Below the pieces are notes generated by a model. It saw nothing but the letters and a program-made list of their open reading frames with translations, did not search any database and was not told the origin of the DNA. A DNA stretch of 13,477 bases from Candidatus Omnitrophota bacterium (GTDB taxonomy: Bacteria; Omnitrophota; Omnitrophia; Omnitrophales; JACROU01), in the NCBI GenBank assembly GCA_016206875.1, contig JACQQR010000060.1, forward strand, positions 1 through 13,477, written 5' to 3'. Positions 1-5,901 of the stretch are shown here, piece by piece. A program made the translations under genes and the position numbers. Positions within the stretch are counted from its first letter, which is position 1; each line of letters opens with the position of its first letter.

Positions 1-111
1 CTTCAAACCACCAAAACCTCGTTTCCTTAAGTAATGCCATAGCTTCGCTTCAGTATCTGTTTGTCTTTTTCTTAAGACACGAGCAAATTGAATCTTGCCG
101 GGATTGCGCAT
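1..111 (-). CDS. DUF559 (Vsr-like endonuclease fold) protein, N-terminal part only
   Basis: This is the first 37 codons of a gene that runs off the left edge. The ATG at 109-111 is preceded by a strong ribosome site (GGAGGT, plus-strand acctcc at 121-126) nine bases upstream, which fixes the start. The peptide contains ARVLRKRQTDTEAKLW, followed by HYLRKRGFGGLK. This is the characteristic opening of DUF559 proteins: a run of basic residues, then the T-D-x-E-x-x-L-W helix, then an arginine-rich stretch leading to the fold core. DUF559 is related to Vsr mismatch endonucleases (PD-(D/E)XK superfamily). These proteins are small, often solitary and frequently found near mobile or repeated DNA. The catalytic residues lie outside the window, so activity cannot be judged. 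Family assignment is by recalled pattern only. Confidence 0.72.
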   Translation of the reverse strand, partial: MRNPGKIQFARVLRKRQTDTEAKLWHYLRKRGFGGLK

Positions 112-139
112 GACACTGCCACCTCCACCCTCACCCCTC

Positions 140-167
140 CCCCTCTCCCTCTGGTGAGGGAGAGGGG
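140..167. repeat. GC-rich hairpin repeat (CCCTCTCCCTC type), copy 1
   Basis: A perfect 12-bp inverted repeat (140-151 with 156-167) encloses the four-base loop tggt. The same arm sequence recurs at 7664-7691 with a different loop, so this is a dispersed element and not only a local terminator. It lies between the end of the phosphatase gene and the ribosome site of the DUF559 gene. It could stop EPS operon transcription or fold in the DUF559 leader, but no T-run follows either arm. Confidence 0.7.
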
Positions 168-241
168 CCGCCTGTTAGATCATGCTTTTCTTTTAACCCT
201 ATATGAATTTAGGAAACAGCATATTAGAGCCTATCCGGCTC

Positions 242-958
242 TTATATTGCCCCTTCAATTACTTTTCTGGGATTAATTTCAAACAGTTCTTTTGCTTTTT
301 TTTCACCGTAATTTTGTTTAATCTTTGCATAGGCCCCGGATAAATAAGGCGGGCGGGATTTTGCCGAATGCGTATCGGAAGCCACTACAAAAACACAATC
401 CCTTTCCAATAATTCCAAGGCCAATTTTTCCGCGCGGGCGCCAAATTGCCCCATCACGCTCATCGCTGTAATTTGGCACAAAGAGCCTCTGTTCACTAAA
501 TCTTCCACAAGATCCGGGTCATTTTGAAGTTCCAAATTCCGCTCGGGGTGCGCGATGATGGGAATAAAACCCCCCACTCCCAAATCAAACAAAAATTGCC
601 GCACATTCCGTGGAATGTGAGCATGTGGGAACTCCAGCAAGAAATAGCGCCGGCTGGCATTTAATGTTAAAGCCGGATTTTGCCGCAAAATATCAACAAG
701 GTCCGGCCGGGCATGAACTTCCGCGCCCGGAATTACTTCCAAATCAATGTTTCTGTCCCGAAGCTCTTGATTCAGCTTTCCTACGGCCTCGTGGATATCC
801 TGGCCTTCATGCCCGTACATTCCATTATACGCATGAGGAGTGGCCACAATCACCTGCGTGCCGTCCTCGAAAGCCATTTCGCAAATCCGGTGCGCTTCCT
901 CCCAGGATTGGGCTCCGTCATCAATTCCCGGAATGATATGGCTGTGTATATCGATCAT
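242..958 (-). CDS. cpsB: CpsB/YwqE-type PHP-family tyrosine-protein phosphatase
   Basis: A cytoplasmic metal-dependent phosphatase of 238 aa, the usual family length. It is expected to remove phosphate from the tyrosine cluster of the partner kinase encoded just upstream. Visible PHP-fold motifs are the opening IDIHSHIIPGIDDGA (H5, H7, D13, D14), ATPH (H42), GAEVH (E80, H82), IIAHPERN (H137, E139) and ASDTH (D195, H197). Together these supply the metal ligands of CpsB (Streptococcus) and YwqE (Bacillus). I chose the ATG at 956-958 because it gives the family's canonical N-terminus and has AGGA six bases upstream; an in-frame GTG at 985 has no such support. It starts 30 bp after the kinase stop, so the two are almost certainly co-transcribed. 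It is the last gene of the EPS operon. Alternating kinase and phosphatase action is known to control chain length and export in related systems. Confidence 0.93.
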   Translation of the reverse strand: MIDIHSHIIPGIDDGAQSWEEAHRICEMAFEDGTQVIVATPHAYNGMYGHEGQDIHEAVGKLNQELRDRNIDLEVIPGAEVHARPDLVDILRQNPALTLNASRRYFLLEFPHAHIPRNVRQFLFDLGVGGFIPIIAHPERNLELQNDPDLVEDLVNRGSLCQITAMSVMGQFGARAEKLALELLERDCVFVVASDTHSAKSRPPYLSGAYAKIKQNYGEKKAKELFEINPRKVIEGAI

Positions 959-988
959 ACGATTCCTGCAAATTCCGGGATGCACACC

Positions 989-2926
989 CTAAAATGATTG
1001 CTTGGTCTCGGACAGGGAAGGATCTTTTTTTTGAGAGGAGGTGAGAGCTGATTGCGCCGGATCCTTTGAAGAATTGCGGATGGCTGCCGCCTGAATATCC
1101 TCGTTGACGGTGTATCTTCCATAATAATAGGAATAACTGGAATTGCGATAGCGTTCCTGTTCAAAATTCATATCATTGATGATAATTCCGGCCAGATTTG
1201 CTTTTACATCCATAAAACTATGAATCCCCCTTAAGAGGGCATCCCGGTGGGTTTTATTGTATCGCGTCACAATAATCGCGCCATCCACTTGCGTGGAGAG
1301 CACCACAGGGTCTGTCACGGACAGGAAAGGGGGCGAATCGAAAACCACATAATCATACAATTCACGAAGTTGTTCAATCAGTTGAGCCATCCGTTTAGAG
1401 CCCAATAATTCTGAAGGGGTGGGCGGAATGGGTCCGCACAAAAGAACGGACAAATTTTCAACTTCTGTTTTTACTATAAATTCGGCGGGATTCACCGTAT
1501 GAGTCAACACATTGCTTAATCCTTGCACATTTTTTAGTCGAAACACTTTATGAATACGGGGACGCCTCATATCCGCATCTACTAAAACAACGCGTGCCCC
1601 GCTCTGCGCAATTGCCACAGCCAAATTACAGGCTATTAATGTTTTCCCTTCTTTCGGATTAGGGCTGGATACCATCAACGTGCGCAAGGGTTTATCCGGA
1701 GATGAAAACAAAAGGGCGGTTCGGATCGCGCGAAACGCTTCCGAGACGCTGGCAAATTTATCTTCATGAACAATCATCTCGGATTGCTCCGACTTCCAAT
1801 TATATATCATGCCCAACATAGGCGTTTCTGTGATTCGTTCCACATCTTCTTTTGATTTGATGGAACTATCCAGATTTTCAAATACAAGGGCCAGGCCGCA
1901 TCCGCCAAAAATTCCTATAAAAAGTCCGAGCAGCAGGTTAAAAAATTTTCTGGGCAGCACCGGGGTTTTCGGCACCTCAGCGGGATCGATGACAATGACA
2001 TTCGTGTCTTCCAGGTCCTTGGTAATCACCGTTTCTTTCAAGCGAGACAGCATCGTCTCATAAATCTTGCGGTTGCTGTCCACCTCGCGTTTTAACTGAT
2101 TGAACTCAATAGAAACTCTCCCGAGTGCAATGTGATCTTTTGTTTCCTCTTCTACTTGTTTTTTGAGAGCGTCGATTCTGGATTTAGCGCGGATAATTTT
2201 AGGGTGCTTGGGCAAATAACGTTGATTCAGAGCGGACAAATCATTTTTTAAATTCGACAAATCCAGTTGCAATTTATTGAGTAAATTTTCAGAGGTTTCC
2301 AGTTCGGTGAAATCAATCGATTTATTATTCTCCTTGAAGCGCTGTAACGCGAGTTCTGATTCAGTGAGCTTCTCCCGGGCATTGACAATCTCTTTTTCCA
2401 GCCACTCAGAGGCCTGGCGCGTAATATTCGCTTTATTCTCAAAATTTTGTTCAATGTATGTTTTGACCACGGTATCCACAATGTGAGCGGCCTCTTTGGG
2501 ATTTCCGTAGTAAAAACTCACATCCACCAGGCGTGACCCCTTCACGGGACTCACGTCGATTTGGCTCAAAAAACTTCCCACAGGGTCAATCCCTTTGTAT
2601 CGCGGCCCTAGCCCCAGTTTTGCAATTACTTTCCTCCCCACAGAACGGCTTTTAATAATCTTATGCTGCGTGGCATAGTACTCCTGGCCTCCCATGTCCA
2701 CCGAAAACACATCCTGGAAGGACAATACATTTTTATTGCCTTGTTCAATCAGCACCTGCGTGGTGGCCTTGTACACTCTGGGCGAAATGAGCGTGTAAAA
2801 CGCTGTGGAGAAAAAAGCGATGAGGAAAAAAGAAAGGATCACCCTTTTTCGTTTTTGAAACACGTACCAATAATCTGTTAATGCCAGTTTGGCGCTTGCA
2901 GGACTCACAAAAGATAAGTTGTTCAT
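989..2926 (-). CDS. Chain-length regulator fused to bacterial tyrosine kinase (Wzc-like PCP + BY-kinase)
   Basis: An inner-membrane protein of 645 aa that couples polysaccharide chain-length control to tyrosine autophosphorylation. In order: an N-terminal Wzz domain with a first membrane segment (about 30-46); a large periplasmic region rich in coiled coil (about 160-300); a proline-rich stretch (AEVPKTPVLPRK, about 317-327) leading into a second membrane segment (about 329-349); and a cytoplasmic kinase. The kinase shows an EAFRAIR oligomerisation motif (E396, R399, R402), Walker A (NPKEGKT, 423-429), Walker A' (VLVDADMRRP, 447-456), Walker B (YVVFDSPP, about 526-533) and a tyrosine cluster (593-605, six Tyr). 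A Ser/Lys-rich tail of about 40 residues follows the cluster, whereas the cluster is normally almost terminal. The ATG at 2924-2926 has AAGGA upstream and lies 10 bp after the OPX stop; an in-frame TTG at 2962 would overlap that gene. The fusion of both halves in one chain is the proteobacterial arrangement, unlike the split Firmicute pair. Confidence 0.94.
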   Translation of the reverse strand: MNNLSFVSPASAKLALTDYWYVFQKRKRVILSFFLIAFFSTAFYTLISPRVYKATTQVLIEQGNKNVLSFQDVFSVDMGGQEYYATQHKIIKSRSVGRKVIAKLGLGPRYKGIDPVGSFLSQIDVSPVKGSRLVDVSFYYGNPKEAAHIVDTVVKTYIEQNFENKANITRQASEWLEKEIVNAREKLTESELALQRFKENNKSIDFTELETSENLLNKLQLDLSNLKNDLSALNQRYLPKHPKIIRAKSRIDALKKQVEEETKDHIALGRVSIEFNQLKREVDSNRKIYETMLSRLKETVITKDLEDTNVIVIDPAEVPKTPVLPRKFFNLLLGLFIGIFGGCGLALVFENLDSSIKSKEDVERITETPMLGMIYNWKSEQSEMIVHEDKFASVSEAFRAIRTALLFSSPDKPLRTLMVSSPNPKEGKTLIACNLAVAIAQSGARVVLVDADMRRPRIHKVFRLKNVQGLSNVLTHTVNPAEFIVKTEVENLSVLLCGPIPPTPSELLGSKRMAQLIEQLRELYDYVVFDSPPFLSVTDPVVLSTQVDGAIIVTRYNKTHRDALLRGIHSFMDVKANLAGIIINDMNFEQERYRNSSYSYYYGRYTVNEDIQAAAIRNSSKDPAQSALTSSQKKDPSLSETKQSF

Positions 2927-2936
2927 ACGGATATCC

Positions 2937-3602
2937 TTAAAAGAAGCTCTCGGGAACGACAATGGTATCTCCCGGTTTTAATAAAACGTCTTCATCATCT
3001 CCCTTGGCGATGTGGTTTAAATTCACCTTAATTACTTGTTTCTCTTTTTCTCCCACATCCCGCACCACAGTTACCCGGCCCTTGCTTGCAATCGGAGTAA
3101 AACCACCCGCTTTGCTTATCGCCTGAAGCACCGTCATCCCCGCCTTAAAATCCAGCATGCCCGGCTTATTGACCTGGCCGTAAATAATCACATTGCTAAA
3201 TTCCTGAACGGAAACTCGCACCTGGGGGTTGCGAATATATTCGTCGCTCAGCTTCGTGCGAATCAAGTCCTCCACTTCATTGACTGTCATTCCCAAAACG
3301 TTAAACCTGCCTAATAATGGGTAGGTAATTTCACCACCGCCTGAAACTCGAAGCTTTGCGGACAAATCGGGCTCTTCGTACACTACAACTTCGATTAAGT
3401 CATTGACGCCGATGCGATAATCTTCTATCACCTGATTATTGGCAAGGGCCAGCTCGGCAGGAGCCGGATACACCAAGGAGGAAACTCCAAGGAAAAGCAG
3501 CAGGAGTGAAAAAAAAGCGCTTATACGAAAAGTAGAAGCGCTTGTGCGATGCATGGAGAGAGGAGGGAAACTAAAAAAACGGAAAAGAGGCCATCTTTTC
3601 AT
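2937..3602 (-). CDS. Short polysaccharide export protein (OPX/Wza-like, one SLBB domain)
   Basis: A periplasmic or outer-membrane-associated exit protein for exopolysaccharide, 221 aa. It has a hydrophobic signal segment (about 27-45) ending at YPAPA, a likely signal peptidase I site. The poly-export domain follows (about 58-135: DYRIGVNDLIEVVVY, then GEITYPLLGRFNVLGMT). One SLBB domain ends the protein (about 138-216: VIIYGQVNKPGML, AGGFTP, LKPGDTIVVPE). There is no lipobox cysteine, so it is not the usual Wza lipoprotein. There is also nothing after the SLBB domain, so the C-terminal helix that forms the outer-membrane pore in E. coli Wza is absent. This matches the short OPX class that relies on a separate beta-barrel, and a barrel gene lies immediately upstream. 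The start is uncertain by two codons: ATG at 3600-3602 was chosen, while GTG at 3606-3608 has a better-spaced GGAAAG upstream. Confidence 0.92.
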   Translation of the reverse strand: MKRWPLFRFFSFPPLSMHRTSASTFRISAFFSLLLLFLGVSSLVYPAPAELALANNQVIEDYRIGVNDLIEVVVYEEPDLSAKLRVSGGGEITYPLLGRFNVLGMTVNEVEDLIRTKLSDEYIRNPQVRVSVQEFSNVIIYGQVNKPGMLDFKAGMTVLQAISKAGGFTPIASKGRVTVVRDVGEKEKQVIKVNLNHIAKGDDEDVLLKPGDTIVVPESFF

Positions 3603-3629
3603 TGACACTTAATTCTTTCTTTCCATTGA

Positions 3630-3657
3630 TGTATAAGTCACATACCTTACAAGACAA
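3630..3657 (-). promoter_or_regulatory. Candidate internal promoter before the OPX gene
   Basis: On the minus strand, TTGTCT (3652-3657) and TATACA (3630-3635) are separated by 16 bp, each matching four of six consensus sigma-70 positions. Initiation would fall about 20 bases before the OPX start. The 158-bp gap between the barrel and OPX genes leaves room for it and no terminator is visible there. This is inference from sequence similarity only; readthrough from the upstream promoter would also serve. Confidence 0.28.
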
Positions 3658-3760
3658 TTAAAAAGCGCACCCAACTCTAGCGCCGCGCCAACCTAACCAT
3701 CACGCGCGCGGCACTGGGAAGTGAAGCAAACGGCCCCTATTTTGAAACAACGCAGTGGCT

Positions 3761-5095
3761 TTATAGCTTGATTTCCGCCCCTAAAGCCATCAAGTTATCC
3801 GTGTAATCAAACACAGACAGATTTGAGCTGCGCCTATTAAATTGATATTTAATATCCGCGCTGAACCAATCCGTAAATTTGTAAATCAGTTTAATATCGT
3901 AAGTAAACAACTCATCGTTTCTGGTCGCGGCCGCAGTTCCGGGAACAGCCACTGCTGGCTGGTCATAAGCCTGCCGGGTATAAGCAATGTTTGAGACACC
4001 CGAAATTTTTTGCGTGAATTGCTGCGTCAACCTAAGGAAAAAGAAGTTCTGCAGGAAAAACGGGAGATCCGAGAAAACCGCTTGTTCTTGCGAGCGTTGA
4101 TATCCCAAATCAATGGCTGTTTTCGAAAAAGGCGTATAGGAAGCTCCGACGCCGGAAACAAAATCATGCCCATTGCGCACATGACTCACATCCATGGCAG
4201 AATAACCAAATTGGGCATAGAAGCTGGTTTTGGGAAGAAGCTTGCTTCTAATACCTCCGTTTAGCGCATTCTGATTGGAATTTCTGTCTCCGTCATTTTC
4301 GTATACGTACCGGGTGAAATTATAGTTGGCATATAGTTGGGTTTTTGTAGTCAGATCTGCGTAGATAAAGCTGGTCAACTTATTTGCCATGTAGTTGTAT
4401 TGGTGGAATGAAACCGCATTGAAATGCCTCCAGAAATTTTCATACCCTACTTCTGTGGTAAAACGGTTCCATCTATAGCCCACCTGCGCATCCGCCTTAT
4501 TTTCATTTCTGGGAACGATTTCTGTGAGCGTGGTTCCGGAACGATCATAAGTATGGGCAAAACCTTCATGCGCATGAATGTAGATATCTTTGAAATTCAG
4601 ATCTAAAGCTGTGTTGAAATACTGGTTGTTGTTATTTTCACGGCTAAATTTTATGAACTGTTGCAACGCCGCGTCATAGCTTAAAGCAAAGCTATGGTTT
4701 TTGAACGGAATTTGAATATCAATGCCCGGCATTTCTCTGAATATAGAATCCGTTTTCCCATCTGTGGATTCCAGGAGGATGTTACTGTCTAAAATATATT
4801 CCTGACGGTACCGGGGAGTGATTTGTAAATGCTTGGACTTTAGCTTTCCTCTGAGCTTGTCAAACCAGTCTGTTCTGTACGGTTGTGGAGTAGTGTCAGC
4901 CACTTGGTCGGAAGCAGGAGCCTCCTCCTCGACAATCGTGGTTTGCTCTGAGGTGGTACTCACCGTTGTGGAAGTAGAATCCTCTACAACGCCCACGTCA
5001 CTGTAGGCCAGAAACGGTGTAAAAAGTGAAATCAAAAAAAACATGGCAACAGCCGCTGCCACAAAACTGCGATGAACACATTCCTTTGTATTCAT
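3761..5095 (-). CDS. Outer-membrane beta-barrel protein of the EPS operon (BBP2-like)
   Basis: A secreted protein of 444 aa. It has a signal peptide (about 1-32, hydrophobic core AAAVAMFFLISLFTPFLA) and a low-complexity Ser/Thr/Glu linker (about 38-68). From about residue 88 to the end it is a long series of amphipathic strands with alternating aromatic residues. The first strand contains QEYILDSNILL, the D-S-N signature seen at the start of BBP2-type barrels in EPS loci. Further strands include TKTQLYANYNFTRYVY and SADIKYQFNRRSS, and the chain ends with a hydrophobic strand (LMALGAEIKL). The ATG at 5093-5095 has AAGGGG six bases upstream. It lies 64 bp after the FecR-like gene and 158 bp before the OPX gene. 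From context it is probably the outer-membrane porin that completes the export channel for the short OPX protein; the sequence alone does not prove a transport role. A structural or adhesin role is the alternative. Confidence 0.8.
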   Translation of the reverse strand: MNTKECVHRSFVAAAVAMFFLISLFTPFLAYSDVGVVEDSTSTTVSTTSEQTTIVEEEAPASDQVADTTPQPYRTDWFDKLRGKLKSKHLQITPRYRQEYILDSNILLESTDGKTDSIFREMPGIDIQIPFKNHSFALSYDAALQQFIKFSRENNNNQYFNTALDLNFKDIYIHAHEGFAHTYDRSGTTLTEIVPRNENKADAQVGYRWNRFTTEVGYENFWRHFNAVSFHQYNYMANKLTSFIYADLTTKTQLYANYNFTRYVYENDGDRNSNQNALNGGIRSKLLPKTSFYAQFGYSAMDVSHVRNGHDFVSGVGASYTPFSKTAIDLGYQRSQEQAVFSDLPFFLQNFFFLRLTQQFTQKISGVSNIAYTRQAYDQPAVAVPGTAAATRNDELFTYDIKLIYKFTDWFSADIKYQFNRRSSNLSVFDYTDNLMALGAEIKL

Positions 5096-5159
5096 TATCA
5101 ACCCCTTTTTGAAGTGCTCTTAATTCATTTTTGCTTTTCAAATAAAACCAAACTTACTT

Positions 5160-5705
5160 TTAATATCCCGTAACTTCACCCTGTTCTGCATCTTCATTTC
5201 TTGCTACTGTCTGCGTGGGATCCACGCCGGGGACACCTTCCGCCACCGCTGCTGTATTCGCGGGAGTTTGTGCAGAAACAGATTGAACGGAACCTTGTGT
5301 GAGCGTTTGCGTAGAACCGTCAGGATTCGTCACAACCACATCTCCTGACACCACACTGATATTCGCATTTCCCGAATCAAAAGCGATATAAACAGAAATT
5401 TCGGCATTTTGCACACTGACTGTTTTATCATTCAATACAACCGTAAGAACGTCTCCCTCTGTTGCCAATATATTCGCCGAACCGCTGACCACTTCTACTT
5501 TGGAGCCGGAAGCAACATCGGGAAGGGGCTGGCCTTTTTCAACCGTGATCACGTTTCCGTCAGGGGCTGTAATTTTAATTGTGCCTGTCTGATTGCCAAT
5601 TGCAATTTGCGCGAATGAAACGCCAGGGAGAGAAAAAACTGTGCATGCTACAAACACACTGAACATCACCACAAAGTTACTACTCAACGAACCCTTCCTT
5701 TTCAT
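5160..5705 (-). CDS. Secreted FecR-domain protein, first gene of the EPS operon
   Basis: A 181-aa protein with a clear signal peptide (MKRKGS start, hydrophobic 10-27, cleavage after VSFA at 32). The mature part begins with a FecR-type beta domain (about 39-100: GTIKITAPDG, PLPDVASGSKVEVVSGSANI, DVLTVVLNDKTVSV) and continues with a second similar beta segment (about 114-143: NISVVSGDVVVTNPDGS). It ends in a Gly/Pro/Glu-rich tail. Classical FecR is an anti-sigma factor with a cytoplasmic N-terminus and a membrane helix. Neither is present here and no sigma factor is adjacent, so a periplasmic or outer-surface role is more likely than sigma regulation. The ATG at 5703-5705 follows a purine-rich GGGGTGG; the longer in-frame extension upstream has no ribosome site and would bury the signal peptide. 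Its function in polysaccharide export is unknown. Confidence 0.78.
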   Translation of the reverse strand: MKRKGSLSSNFVVMFSVFVACTVFSLPGVSFAQIAIGNQTGTIKITAPDGNVITVEKGQPLPDVASGSKVEVVSGSANILATEGDVLTVVLNDKTVSVQNAEISVYIAFDSGNANISVVSGDVVVTNPDGSTQTLTQGSVQSVSAQTPANTAAVAEGVPGVDPTQTVARNEDAEQGEVTGY

Positions 5706-5763
5706 TTTCCACCCCCCAGAAATTAAAAACTGTTTTACTAACATCAAGCTCTTTGACATAAAT

Positions 5764-5784
5764 GGCCGGTAAGAGTTATCGGCC
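5764..5784 (-). promoter_or_regulatory. Leader hairpin upstream of the FecR-like gene
   Basis: In the presumed 5' leader of the EPS operon mRNA, GGCCG and CGGCC (5780-5784 and 5764-5768) pair, continue after one mismatch with three A-U pairs, and close on a three-base loop. It lies 58 bases before the start codon and no T-run follows, so it is not a terminator. I could not match it to a known riboswitch; it may be a stability or protein-binding element. Confidence 0.3.
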
Positions 5785-5802
5785 TCCAACAAACCGGACT
5801 TA

Positions 5803-5831
5803 AGTGTATAGATTTTGACTTTGAGTTGCAA
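5803..5831 (-). promoter_or_regulatory. Candidate promoter of the EPS export operon
   Basis: On the minus strand, TTGCAA (5826-5831) precedes TACACT (5803-5808) with 17 bp between, or TATACA (5805-5810) with 15 bp. An A/T-only stretch resembling an UP element lies just upstream (about 5832-5846). It is in the 183-bp gap that separates recJ from the first EPS gene, downstream of a long hairpin that could stop recJ transcription. This makes it the natural place for a new transcription unit. Consensus matches are only four of six, so confidence is limited. Confidence 0.38.
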
Positions 5832-5851
5832 GTATTTATTTAATTTGAAGA

Positions 5852-5901
5852 AAAGAAGAAATAGTGACAGTCACTAAAGTGACAGTCACTATTTCTTCTT
5901 T
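5852..5901. repeat. Double-palindrome dispersed repeat, copy 1 (overlaps recJ stop)
   Basis: The 13-base odd palindrome agtgacagtcact occurs twice in tandem, separated by aa (5863-5875 and 5878-5890). The whole forms one long inverted repeat: arms 5852-5875 and 5878-5901, 24 bp with a single A/A mismatch and a two-base centre. The same 28-bp core recurs exactly at 9983-10010. The recJ stop codon (5889-5891) lies inside this copy. Flanking A-runs and T-runs mean either strand could fold as a terminator-like hairpin, so it may separate recJ from the EPS operon. The exact second copy marks it as a dispersed, REP-like element. Confidence 0.85.

Noticed and set aside
2937..3602. OPX protein as an outer-membrane lipoprotein
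   Set aside because: No cysteine follows the hydrophobic signal segment; the APA cleavage site suggests signal peptidase I.
3682..3712. GC-rich stem (GCCGCGC/GCGCGGC) between the barrel and OPX genes as a terminator
   Set aside because: Only 7 bp with a 17-base loop and no T-run; more likely chance pairing in a locally GC-rich stretch.
5764..5784. c-di-GMP riboswitch upstream of the EPS operon
   Set aside because: The short hairpin lacks the conserved aptamer core and tetraloop-receptor elements expected of that class.
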